DNA of 64,000 nucleotides, taken from positions 3,568,001 through 3,632,000 of the forward strand of contig NZ_OY762267.1 of assembly GCF_963665245.1 (NCBI RefSeq). Reading direction: 5' to 3'. A model generated the notes under the pieces. The model saw nothing but the letters and a program-made list of their open reading frames with translations, ran no database searches and was not told where the DNA came from. The stretch's first letter is position 1. Each line of letters begins with the position of its first letter. The position numbers and the translations under genes were made by a program. The DNA comes from an uncultured Paludibaculum sp. (lineage in GTDB: Bacteria; Acidobacteriota; Terriglobia; Bryobacterales; Bryobacteraceae). This document shows positions 26,716-35,051 of this stretch, one piece after another.

Positions 26716-27009
26716 ATGCGTCTGCGAGCCAGCCAGAATAAGCTAAAAATCGAGCACAGTATCATCGACGGTCTGCGCCCGGTGCTGGAACGTCTGCTGG
26801 CCAACGACGATATCCGGAGCATCATCCCAGGCGTAATCAAACCGGTGCGCGATGCCCGCGGCGCCGTCAAAATCCGCATCACGGTGCCGACACAGAACGG
26901 CTGGAAGGCAATTGCTCTGTCCGCCGGTGCCCGCCAGGAACTGTTCGTGAGCACGACCCTCGTACAGGCCGAACTGGAACAGCGAATCGCCGCCGCCTTG
27001 CTCGAATAG
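26716..27009 (+). CDS. DUF2103 protein
   Basis: The 97-residue protein fits DUF2103, a small family annotated as predicted metal-binding: KIEHSIIDGLRPVLERLL, then IRSIIPGVIKPVRDARGAV and the ALSAGARQELFVST core. The function is unknown. It begins five bases after the TamB-like stop, so it may be the last gene of the TAM operon, although nothing connects it biochemically. Confidence 0.65.
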   Translation: MRLRASQNKLKIEHSIIDGLRPVLERLLANDDIRSIIPGVIKPVRDARGAVKIRITVPTQNGWKAIALSAGARQELFVSTTLVQAELEQRIAAALLE

Positions 27010-27052
27010 ACGCCTTGGCTCGGTTTCACGGTCACTGTAAGCTGGTAGAGCT

Positions 27053-27889
27053 ATGAGCAATCCCATCGTCCCCTTCACGTTGGATGGCGCTTCCGTCCTG
27101 CATCAGATGTTTCACGTGCGCTGGGACGAGTGGCGCGCCCTTGATGGACAGACGCGCGCCGCGATTCTGAATGAGTTCTCCGAGTGGCTGACGATGCGGG
27201 AAGGCGCCGAGGGTGGCGATCAATCCGCCGCCTACGCCCTGCTGGGTCACAAGGGCGACCTGATGCTGTTGCACTACCGGCAGGACTTCGTCGGACTCCT
27301 GGAAGCCCAGTCGCAAGTCCAACATCTGCGGTTGAGCGAATTCCTGGACATCTCCAACTCCTACCTCAGCATTGTGGAACTTGGCCTCTACGAGTCAACA
27401 CGCAAGATCCACGACGAATTGAACGAGCGCGGCATCGAACCTGGCAGCCCGGAGTGGGAGTCCGCCACAGCCGAGGTGCTCGATCGCCAGCGCCGCGCCA
27501 TGGCGGGCCGCCTGGCGCCGGAGATCCCCGAATCGCGCTACCTCTGCTTCTACCCAATGGACCGCAAACGGGGCGAGGACAAGAACTGGTATCAGGTCCC
27601 GTTCGGCGACCGGCAGCAGATGATGCACGAGCACGGCATGATCGGGCGCAAATACGCCGGCGTGGTGAAACAGGTCATCTCGGGCTCCATCGGACTGGAC
27701 AACTGGGAATGGGCCGTCGACCTCTTCGCCGATTCGCCCGCGCCGTTCAAACAGCTAATCTACGAAATGCGCTTCGACGAAGTGAGCGCCGTCTATGCGC
27801 TGTTCGGCGAATTCTGCATCGGTCTACGGGTGCCTTCTGAAAAGTTCGGATGTTTTATGAAGGGCGAGATTCGAAACGCCGTGGAGTAG
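27053..27889 (+). CDS. hemQ: Coproheme decarboxylase HemQ/ChdC
   Basis: A 278-residue chlorite-dismutase-fold protein. It oxidatively decarboxylates coproheme III to heme b, the last step of the coproporphyrin-dependent heme pathway. Diagnostic sequences are LCFYPMDRKRGEDKNWYQVP, with the catalytic-site Tyr of YPM, and EHGMIGRKYAG near residue 195, which in the family holds the proximal His. GLDNWEWAVDLF and MRFDEVSAVYALFG follow as in Firmicutes HemQ. hemH at 30943-31986 supplies the preceding enzyme. The ATG at 27053 gives the normal N-terminus. Confidence 0.88.
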   Translation: MSNPIVPFTLDGASVLHQMFHVRWDEWRALDGQTRAAILNEFSEWLTMREGAEGGDQSAAYALLGHKGDLMLLHYRQDFVGLLEAQSQVQHLRLSEFLDISNSYLSIVELGLYESTRKIHDELNERGIEPGSPEWESATAEVLDRQRRAMAGRLAPEIPESRYLCFYPMDRKRGEDKNWYQVPFGDRQQMMHEHGMIGRKYAGVVKQVISGSIGLDNWEWAVDLFADSPAPFKQLIYEMRFDEVSAVYALFGEFCIGLRVPSEKFGCFMKGEIRNAVE

Positions 27890-27939
27890 GGCTCCACCGC
27901 CCTCCGCTGCTCGCCCGTCTCTTGCGCGTGTGTGGTTGA

Positions 27940-28473
27940 CTATTCGCCGACTGTCGCCTTCTTGATCCCATCCAGCTTGGGGAAGTTGGCGTCAAGATAC
28001 TCGTTGCCGTACATCCGCACCCGGCCCTGGTCGGGACCATTCCCGTGCGGCGCGCCCTCCCCGTAGCCGGAGTAGAGCTGCTCCACGATGTCCATCCCCT
28101 CGGTCACTTGGCCGAAGGGAGCGAAGCCCATGCCGTCCAGGCGTGGATTGTCGCCCAGATTGATAAACACCTGCGTGGTGCGGGTGTTCGGACCGGCCGT
28201 GGCAAACGTGATGGTGCCCTTCGTGTTCGAGGCCTGCACAGGATCGTCCTTGATGCTGGCGGTGGGAATCGACTTGGCTGCCTGCGGGTCGGCGGCAAGA
28301 CCGAATTGGACCACAAAGCCGGGCAGGACGCGGAAGAACTTGGCCCCGTCGAAGTAGCCGGAGGTGACGAGTGAGTGGAAGCGCTCCGCGCCGAGGGGAG
28401 CCCATTCCTTGTTCACCTGGATGACAAAGTCACCCTTGGTGGTTTCGAATTTTACGTTGAATGTGTCTTGCAT
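27940..28473 (-). CDS. Peptidyl-prolyl isomerase, cyclophilin type
   Basis: The 177-residue cyclophilin has no signal peptide, so it is probably cytoplasmic. It catalyses cis-trans isomerisation at proline. Signature residues: FFRVLPGFVVQFG near residue 46, TTQVFINLGDNPRLDGMGFA with the Gln and the GFAPFG loop around residues 98-122. It is slightly diverged from E. coli PpiB and carries an insertion before NTKGTITFATAG. A second, exported cyclophilin is encoded divergently next door. Confidence 0.88.
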   Translation of the reverse strand: MQDTFNVKFETTKGDFVIQVNKEWAPLGAERFHSLVTSGYFDGAKFFRVLPGFVVQFGLAADPQAAKSIPTASIKDDPVQASNTKGTITFATAGPNTRTTQVFINLGDNPRLDGMGFAPFGQVTEGMDIVEQLYSGYGEGAPHGNGPDQGRVRMYGNEYLDANFPKLDGIKKATVGE

Positions 28474-28520
28474 GGGACATGTTTATTGTCGCACTGAGGG
28501 TGCGGACCTGGCGGGCGGTC

Positions 28521-28526
28521 TACAAT
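28521..28526 (+). promoter_or_regulatory. -10 element before exported cyclophilin
   Basis: TACAAT six bases before the GTG at 28533. No good -35 at normal spacing. It suggests a leaderless mRNA starting at or near the GTG. Confidence 0.4.
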
Positions 28527-28532
28527 AGCGGC

Positions 28533-29123
28533 GTGCGGGCAATTCCTCTCCTGGTTCTTCTCGTTGCAGCCTTGCAGGCCCAGACCGCTCGGGTCCTTTT
28601 GGACACCGAACAGGGCTCCATCGAGGTGGAGCTGGACCTTAGGCACGCGCCGCTGACCAGCGCGAACTTCCTGAAGTACGTGGATGCGGGCGCATACAAC
28701 GGAGGGCAGTTCCATCGCACGGTGCGCCGGGACAATCAACCAGCGAACAGGATCCGCATCGAGGTGATCCAAGGCGGGACCCGGCCAGGCGGCCGCGCGC
28801 CGGGCGACCAGCCCATCCCGCTGGAGCGTACGAACAGATCCGGATTGAAGCACCTCGACGGCGTCATCTCGATGGCTCGCGACACGCCCGACACGGCGAC
28901 ATCTGATTTCTTCATCTGTATTGGCGATCAGCCTTCGTTGGATTTTGGAGGGATGCGGAATCCGGACGGGCAGGGCTTTGCCGCGTTTGGGCGGGTGGTA
29001 GCCGGTATGAATGTGGTGAGAAAGATACACCAGGCGCCGGCGCAAGAGCAGAACTTGAACCCACCAGTGAAGATTCTGAAAGCCACACGCTGCGGTGGCG
29101 TTAGGGGCACGTGCGTTCCCTGA
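28533..29123 (+). CDS. Exported peptidyl-prolyl isomerase
   Basis: A 196-residue cyclophilin with a short signal peptide (VRAIPLLVLLVAALQAQ), so periplasmic. The core includes GSIEVELDLRHAPLTSANFL, GQFHRTVRRDNQP (the FHR segment), and SDFFICIGDQPSLDFGG, with FAAFGRVVAGMNVV following as usual. The GTG at 28533 is preferred over upstream in-frame codons because it begins the signal peptide and follows a -10-like TACAAT. It is transcribed away from the cytoplasmic cyclophilin, and the two share a 60-base intergenic region. Confidence 0.82.
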   Translation: MRAIPLLVLLVAALQAQTARVLLDTEQGSIEVELDLRHAPLTSANFLKYVDAGAYNGGQFHRTVRRDNQPANRIRIEVIQGGTRPGGRAPGDQPIPLERTNRSGLKHLDGVISMARDTPDTATSDFFICIGDQPSLDFGGMRNPDGQGFAAFGRVVAGMNVVRKIHQAPAQEQNLNPPVKILKATRCGGVRGTCVP

Positions 29124-29324
29124 ACGGCGCAGTCCGGCCAAACTGACAGAATAAATTGTTTAAAAACAATAAGATACTGTCCGCCAGCAAAAGTGCGCCC
29201 ACACAAGCGGCACAGAATCCGTAGTCGCCGGCATCAAACCCTACGACAAGGCTCTGAATCGCGGCGCTGCCCGTCGCCGGGCGTCCCTAGGCGCCTGGCA
29301 GCGGTTCAAAGCTAAACTAAAGAG

Positions 29325-31004
29325 GTGCAGCAGTGGTTCCCTCGATCTTTTCAGTGCCTGAAGAATTACAACGCAAAGACGTTTACGTCTGACCTGATCG
29401 CCGGTGTGACGGTTGGATTGGTGGCCTTGCCCCTAGCCATGGCATTCTCCATCGCGTCGGGGTTGTCGCCGCAGGCAGGCATCTATTGTGCGGTGGTGAC
29501 CGGGTTTCTGATCTCCCTGTTGGGCGGATCGAACACCCAGATCGGCGGACCGACCGGCGCCTTCGTGGTCGTGGTCGCCGGCATTGTCGGCAAGTACGGT
29601 GTCGATGGCCTCTTCACGTGCACAATGATGGCTGGCGTGCTGCTGGTGATCATGGCCGTCACCGGCATGGGCTCCGCGGTGAAGTTTATCCCGCGCCCCA
29701 TCGTTGTGGGTTTCACGAACGGCATCGCGCTGCTCATCGCCAGCACCCAAATCAAGGACTTCTTCGGCCTGAAGATCGACAAGGTGCCGGGGGAGTTCAT
29801 CGAGAAGGTCGAGACGCTGGCCGTCAACTTCCACACCTTGTCTCTGCAGGAGACAGCGATTGGCGTCGTTGCCCTGGTCGTCATTCTGTTCTTCGTCAGG
29901 TTTGTACCCAAAGTCCCGGGCACGATTGTCGCGTTGTTCGGCGCCACCGCGGCCGTCACGTTATTGAATCTGAACGTCGAAACCATCGGCACGCGGTTCG
30001 GCGGGATCCCCAGCGGGCTCCCCACCTTCGAGATCCCGGAGTTTCACTGGAAGTACGTCCGCCAGTTACTGAGCCCCGCCATCACAGTGGCCATGTTGGG
30101 TTCGATTGAGAGTCTGCTGTCTGCCGTGGTGGCCGACCGCATGACCAAGGACAAGCACAACCCCAACACTGAGTTATTTGGCCAGGGCATCGCGAACATC
30201 GTCTCGCCCCTATTCGGCGGGTTGCCAGCCACCGGAGCCATCGCCCGCACCGCCACCAGCATCCGTAGTGGAGCCAAGACCCCCGTGGCTGGCATGATCC
30301 ACGCCTTAACGCTTCTGCTGGTCTTGCTCGTCGCGGCGCCGCTGGCGAAGAACATCCCACTGGCTGCTCTGGCGGCGATCCTGTTCATCGTCTCTTACAA
30401 CATGGGCGAGTGGGGCGAGATCCCCGAGATCCTAAAACTCGGGAAACGCGACGTCTCCGTCTGGGCCCTCACCTTTCTTCTTACCGTGTTCGCCGACCTC
30501 ACCGTAGCCGTGGAGTTTGGCATGATTCTTGCCGCACTGGTCTTTATCAGCCGCGTAGCACTCACCACTACCGTGTCGCAGGTGACCGACGACTATCTGC
30601 GCCAGGGGTGGCAGCACATCCTGCAGGACAAACAAATTCCGCCCTATGCGACGATCTTCCGCATCCACGGGCCGTTCCTCTTCGGCAGCACGGACAAGCT
30701 CGACGAAGTGACATCGCCAATCGAGAATCTGCCCCCGGTCGTCATTCTGCGCCTGCGCAACATGACGGCCATCGACGCCACCGGCTTACAGGCACTGGAA
30801 CTCCTGGCCGACAAACTGCACGACAGCGGCCGGGTGCTGATCCTCTGCGGCGCGCCGTGGCAGCCCATGCTCATGATCAAGCGCGCTGAGTTCGAACGCC
30901 ATATCGGTCTCGAGAATATCTGCGTCAATGTCGAGGCGGCGCTCAGTCGTGCCGAGGCCGTTTACCGGACTCTTCCGGAAGCGGTTCGGCGGAGCATGGC
31001 GTAG
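29325..31004 (+). CDS. SulP-family anion transporter with STAS domain
   Basis: The 559-residue protein is a SulP/SLC26-type transporter for sulfate, bicarbonate or another anion. The N-terminal ~400 residues are membrane-embedded, with DLIAGVTVGLVALPLAMAFS, then GLSPQAGIYCAVVTGFLISL and the conserved GGSNTQIGGPTGAF. A STAS domain fills the C-terminus (PPVVILRLRNMTAIDATGLQ, residues ~465-550). The start is GTG; a TAAACT hexamer lies six bases upstream. Its 3' end overlaps the convergent hemH 3' end by 62 bases. Substrate cannot be told from sequence. Confidence 0.88.
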   Translation: MQQWFPRSFQCLKNYNAKTFTSDLIAGVTVGLVALPLAMAFSIASGLSPQAGIYCAVVTGFLISLLGGSNTQIGGPTGAFVVVVAGIVGKYGVDGLFTCTMMAGVLLVIMAVTGMGSAVKFIPRPIVVGFTNGIALLIASTQIKDFFGLKIDKVPGEFIEKVETLAVNFHTLSLQETAIGVVALVVILFFVRFVPKVPGTIVALFGATAAVTLLNLNVETIGTRFGGIPSGLPTFEIPEFHWKYVRQLLSPAITVAMLGSIESLLSAVVADRMTKDKHNPNTELFGQGIANIVSPLFGGLPATGAIARTATSIRSGAKTPVAGMIHALTLLLVLLVAAPLAKNIPLAALAAILFIVSYNMGEWGEIPEILKLGKRDVSVWALTFLLTVFADLTVAVEFGMILAALVFISRVALTTTVSQVTDDYLRQGWQHILQDKQIPPYATIFRIHGPFLFGSTDKLDEVTSPIENLPPVVILRLRNMTAIDATGLQALELLADKLHDSGRVLILCGAPWQPMLMIKRAEFERHIGLENICVNVEAALSRAEAVYRTLPEAVRRSMA

Positions 31005-31986
31005 CGATCTCGGTCAGCCTGGCACCCGTCAACGGCGCGGGACAACAATCCTGCCGGCAGGGATCAGCGTCGACCCCACCAGCGGCCCGTTCGGCGATCA
31101 GTTCTCGAATCATCGCAACAAAACGGGGATGTGTGCCCACGGTGGCGGCGCGAACCATCTTCAGTCCCAGTTCGCCGGCACGCGCCGCGGCCTCATAGTC
31201 CAGATCGTAGATTACTTCCATGTGATCGGAGATGAAGCCGATGGGCGCAACGACCACCTTGTTCGCCCCGGCCTCCTTCACTTCCGCCAGAGCCTCGAGA
31301 ATGTCCGGGCCCAGCCACGGCTGCTGCGGAGACCCGCTGCGGCTCTGATAGACCAGACGGTAGTTCGGACAACCGGCGCCCAGCGCGATCAGCCGGCTCG
31401 CCTCCTCCAACTGCGCCACATACTTGGACGTCCGCGCCATCTCCAGCGGGATGGAATGCGCGGTGAACAGCACTTCGGCGTCCGGCAGTTGATCGAGAGC
31501 CGCCCGCAGGTTCTCGGCATTGGGCCAGATGAAGCCGGAGTGATTGTGGAAGTGCCGCAGCTTTTCAAAGACCGGAGCTCCATCGCCAACCGTCTGCCGG
31601 GCGCGTTCGATGTCTTCCATGTACTGCCGGCAGGCGGAGTACGAACTGTACGCCGACGTGATGAACACCAGGGCCCGCCGGACACCGTCCCTGGCCATCT
31701 TCCGCATCGTGTGTTCCAGCATCGGATGCCAGTTCCGATTGCCCCAGTAGATAGGCAATCTAGGGCCATGGGCATCGAGCTCGGTGCGCAACGCGGCGAT
31801 CAGCGCCCGGCACTGGTCGTTGATCGGGCTGCGTCCGCCGAACTGGTAGTAGTGCTCGGCCACCTGCAGCATGCGCGGCCTGGGCACGTTCCGGCCGCGC
31901 AGCACGTTCTCAAGGAAGGGCATGACATCCTCCGGCTTTTCCGGGCCGCCGAAGCTGAGAACGAGAATGGCATCGTATTGAGGCAT
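30943..31986 (-). CDS. hemH: Ferrochelatase HemH/CpfC
   Basis: The 347-residue enzyme inserts iron into coproporphyrin III or protoporphyrin IX. LVLSFGGPEKPEDVMPFL is the N-terminal signature. The active-site TAHSIPLEMA, with the catalytic His, lies near residue 180, and VVAPIGFISDHMEVIYDLD near residue 255 carries the conserved His/Glu. With HemQ in the same neighbourhood it is probably the coproporphyrin type (CpfC). The ATG at 31986 gives the usual MxxYDAILVLSFGG start. The C-terminal tail overlaps sulP on the other strand. Confidence 0.88.
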   Translation of the reverse strand: MPQYDAILVLSFGGPEKPEDVMPFLENVLRGRNVPRPRMLQVAEHYYQFGGRSPINDQCRALIAALRTELDAHGPRLPIYWGNRNWHPMLEHTMRKMARDGVRRALVFITSAYSSYSACRQYMEDIERARQTVGDGAPVFEKLRHFHNHSGFIWPNAENLRAALDQLPDAEVLFTAHSIPLEMARTSKYVAQLEEASRLIALGAGCPNYRLVYQSRSGSPQQPWLGPDILEALAEVKEAGANKVVVAPIGFISDHMEVIYDLDYEAAARAGELGLKMVRAATVGTHPRFVAMIRELIAERAAGGVDADPCRQDCCPAPLTGARLTEIATPCSAEPLPEESGKRPRHD

Positions 31987-32052
31987 TGATTCTAGGATGC
32001 CTGAGAGCCCGGCCGGGTGCACCGGGTGTGCGACAATGCGTGTTTTCCTCCC

Positions 32053-33435
32053 ATGCACAGACGAACGTTCCTCTCCCTCACCCCGGCGATAGCCACATTC
32101 GCGCAGGGGCGGCCCAATCTCACCGAGCTCTACGGCGGCACCGCGGCTCGCTTGATTGCCGCGGCGCAGGCCGACGACGGCGGTTGGAAGAAGATGATGT
32201 ACCTCTGCGACCGCATTGGAAACCGGCTGGCTGGCTCCACTTCATTGAATCGCGCCATTGAGTGGGGCGCGGCCGAGATGAAGCGTGAAGGCCTGCAGAA
32301 CGTCAAAACGCCTCTCGTCAAGGTGCCGCATTGGGTCCGAGGGGAAGAGAGCGCATGGATGCTGGAACCGCTCGAGTCGAAGATCTTCATGCTAGGCCTG
32401 GGTGGCAGCGTAGCCACTCCGCCCGAGGGCATCACTGCCGAAGTAGTCGTCGTCTCCACCTTCGACGAACTCGAACAGCTCGGCGCCGACAAGATCAAGG
32501 GGAAGATCGTTCTCTACAACGAGGCGTGGCAAGGCTACGGCCGGTCCGTCGCTTATCGAGCCGCCGGCGCCTCACGCGCCGCCAAGTTCGGAGCCGTAGC
32601 CGCTCTCGTGCGCAGCGTGACCCCAATCAGCCAGCGGACGCCACACACGGGCATGATGGTCTACACAGAAGGCGTTCCCAAGATCCCCACGGCCGCCGTC
32701 ACCGTGGAGGACGCGCTCCGCATGCATCGTCTCTATCAGCAGGGCGTTAAGATCCGGGTACGTCTCAAAATGGAGGCAAAGACGCTGCCGGATGCCGACT
32801 CCGCCAACGTCATCGGTGAAATTCCGGGCCGTGAGAAACCCGAAGAGATCGTTGTCATGGGCGGCCACATAGACTCCTGGGACGTCGGCCAGGGCGCACA
32901 GGACGATGGCAGTGGCTGCGTCGCCTGTTGGCAGGCCATCATGCTCGCTCACCAGCTCGGCCTCAAACCCCGCCGCACTCTCCGCATCTGTCTCTGGACC
33001 AATGAGGAGAATGGAAGCCGCGGCGGCCAGGCCTATCGCGAATGGGCTGGAGCCACCGTGAAGAACCATGTGGCCGCCGTCGAGATGGACGGAGGCGCCG
33101 AGCGTCCCGCCGGGTTCGGCCTCTCCATCGCCGGAGCCAGCGAAGAGGTGATGGCACGCGCCATGGAGCGCATGCAGCAGATCGGGGCCCTTCTCAAGTC
33201 CGTGGGGGCCGACAGCGTCACCCGTGGCGGTGGCGGCGCCGACATTGGCCCCATCATGCGTGACGGCGTGCCAGGCATTGCCCACCGCTCCATCGGTCAG
33301 CGCTACTTCGAATGGCATCACACCGAAGGGGACGCCTTGGACAAGATCGATCCGCAGGAGTTCCGGCAGAACATCGCCGCGCTGGCCGTTGTCGGCTACG
33401 TACTGGCGGATATGCCGGAAAAACTGGCCGACTAG
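32053..33435 (+). CDS. M28-family metallopeptidase (exported)
   Basis: A 460-residue zinc aminopeptidase-like protein. The N-terminus (MHRRTFLSLTPAIATFAQG) looks like a Tat or Sec signal. A PA domain (GADKIKGKIVLYNEAWQGYG) sits in the middle. The M28 domain has the metal ligands in GGHIDSWDVGQGAQDDGSG (His, Asp), TNEENGSRGG (catalytic Glu pair) and HHTEGDALDKID (His). It resembles bacterial relatives of glutamate carboxypeptidase/PGCP. ATG at 32053 is preferred over an upstream start because it begins the signal sequence. Confidence 0.87.
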   Translation: MHRRTFLSLTPAIATFAQGRPNLTELYGGTAARLIAAAQADDGGWKKMMYLCDRIGNRLAGSTSLNRAIEWGAAEMKREGLQNVKTPLVKVPHWVRGEESAWMLEPLESKIFMLGLGGSVATPPEGITAEVVVVSTFDELEQLGADKIKGKIVLYNEAWQGYGRSVAYRAAGASRAAKFGAVAALVRSVTPISQRTPHTGMMVYTEGVPKIPTAAVTVEDALRMHRLYQQGVKIRVRLKMEAKTLPDADSANVIGEIPGREKPEEIVVMGGHIDSWDVGQGAQDDGSGCVACWQAIMLAHQLGLKPRRTLRICLWTNEENGSRGGQAYREWAGATVKNHVAAVEMDGGAERPAGFGLSIAGASEEVMARAMERMQQIGALLKSVGADSVTRGGGGADIGPIMRDGVPGIAHRSIGQRYFEWHHTEGDALDKIDPQEFRQNIAALAVVGYVLADMPEKLAD

Positions 33436-33599
33436 CTCGTCCCGCCACGCGAGCGGGAAGAAACGACGAATCGAGATTCTTCTTGGCGCGGTGTACCATG
33501 CATACAGTCGAGCGCGGCCCCCAAAGCATAGACGGGCGAAGACCCGTTTGCCGGCCGCTCTCCCCTTATTTGGAAACTGTACGCACAGGAGGAATCACC

Positions 33600-34559
33600 G
33601 TGGCAGATGGAAAACCTGACCCTATCGATGCCGCCCACCAGGTCATCGTTCTGGCATTCGACTTAGTCGATGCCGAATTACCGAAGCTCCCCAGCCAGAT
33701 CGCTCTGGCTCTACAAAGTCCGCCGGTGCAGGAGGCGATCAAGAAGACTCTTCTCGATTTCGCCAAGAGCAAACAGGCCTCCGGCGGAGTAGCCCTCACG
33801 TCCGCGGACAGCCAGAAGCTGCTCGAGGCCCTTGGAAACGGCGTCAAGGATGCCGCCAGCACCAACCTGCTTGATCAGATTAAGAAGACGTCTGAGTACA
33901 AGAAGCTCGAAGGCAGCATCGAGGCCTTCAAGAGCGCGGCCGGATCATCAACCTTAGGCGTCTGGGTCGACAAGAACAAAAAGATCCTCTACGTCGTCGG
34001 CGCGGCGCTGATTGTGGGCACCGCCAGTGTCCTCTACATCACCAAGACCGGCGGACCCGTGGTGAAAATGGCAATCGACCCGCTGGCCGGCAAGGAATTC
34101 GAGGTCCTGCAGATCGGATCCTTCAAACTGAAAGCCGGGCTCTGGCAGTTCCAGCCGGACGCCCGCGTCCTGGGTGCCCGCGTCTCGGCCAGCAAGAAAT
34201 GGGATAAGGTCAGCGTCGACCTCAAACTCGGAGTGCTGGCCAAGGGGCCGCTGGTCCAGGAGGTGGAAGGCTCAGCGGTAGTGAAGTCGGGTCCCGTCAG
34301 CGTCACCCTCTCCGCCGATGGCAAGCCGCAGACGCATCAGGTAAACCTGGGGCTGAAGGTGGGTTACGACGGCACCATCGGCAACGGCAAGTTCAATATT
34401 GGGGTCGGCGCCATGTACCAGGACCAGGCGTTGAGCGGCACACTCGGGGCAACATATCAGACGAAGAACGCCACCTTCGGTCTGCAGGGCAATGTCGGTC
34501 CGCAGAAAGGCGGGGGCGTACAATACGGCGGCCTGCTCACCCTGACCATTCCGCTGTAG
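33600..34559 (+). CDS. Unrecognised protein: helix, TM segment, beta-rich tail
   Basis: I do not recognise this 319-residue protein. The GTG at 33600 has AGGAGG seven bases upstream, which settles the start. Residues 1-115 are helical and charged. Residues ~120-142 (KILYVVGAALIVGTASVLYI) form one membrane segment. The last ~180 residues alternate polar and hydrophobic residues in short strands rich in Gly (LGLKVGYDGTIG, FNIGVGAMYQ, ALSGTLGATYQ, ATFGLQGNVG, YGGLLTLTIPL), as in a small beta-barrel or beta-sheet surface domain. There is no signal peptide and no terminal Phe. It stands alone between an M28 peptidase and a DUF4440 gene. Confidence 0.6.
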   Translation: MADGKPDPIDAAHQVIVLAFDLVDAELPKLPSQIALALQSPPVQEAIKKTLLDFAKSKQASGGVALTSADSQKLLEALGNGVKDAASTNLLDQIKKTSEYKKLEGSIEAFKSAAGSSTLGVWVDKNKKILYVVGAALIVGTASVLYITKTGGPVVKMAIDPLAGKEFEVLQIGSFKLKAGLWQFQPDARVLGARVSASKKWDKVSVDLKLGVLAKGPLVQEVEGSAVVKSGPVSVTLSADGKPQTHQVNLGLKVGYDGTIGNGKFNIGVGAMYQDQALSGTLGATYQTKNATFGLQGNVGPQKGGGVQYGGLLTLTIPL

Positions 34560-34616
34560 GCGCGAGCAGGCATCGGGCGGCTGGCAAACCGGAAATCGGA
34601 TATGATGATCGGCGAC

Positions 34617-35048
34617 ATGCTGAAGAACATCCTCTTTTCTCTCGTCATCCTGGCCGTGCCTGCTTTTTGCGCCGACGACGCGGCCAAGGCCGTGGAAGCG
34701 GCGGAGCGCGCCTGGGCCAAGGGCGTAACCACAAACGATTACGCCCTGCTCGAAAAGACCCTCGGCGACGACCTCACCTATACGCACTCCACTGGAGCCG
34801 TCGACACCAAGGCCACCTATATTGGCAAGCTCAAGACCGGCGAGGCGAAATACGTTAAGGTCGACCACGACCAACTGAAGGTTCAGGTCCTGTCCAAAGA
34901 CACGGCCATCACCATCTGCCGTGCCCAGGTGCTCACAGTCTCAGCCGGCAAGGAGAACCCCGCCCACCTGTCGTTCCTGCACATCTTCCAGAAGCGCGGC
35001 GGCAACTGGCAACTGGTGGCACACCAGAGCGCCAAACTGCCTAACTGA
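34617..35048 (+). CDS. Secreted DUF4440 / NTF2-like protein
   Basis: A 143-residue protein with a signal peptide (MLKNILFSLVILAVPAFCA) and an NTF2-like DUF4440 domain: AAERAWAKGVTTNDYALLEK, DDLTYTHSTGAVDTKATYI, then FLHIFQKRGGNWQLVAHQSA. Such proteins are small periplasmic folds of unknown ligand. TATGAT lies 11 bases before the ATG. The ATG at 34602 is possible but would spoil the signal peptide. Confidence 0.8.
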   Translation: MLKNILFSLVILAVPAFCADDAAKAVEAAERAWAKGVTTNDYALLEKTLGDDLTYTHSTGAVDTKATYIGKLKTGEAKYVKVDHDQLKVQVLSKDTAITICRAQVLTVSAGKENPAHLSFLHIFQKRGGNWQLVAHQSAKLPN

Positions 35049-35051
35049 CCT

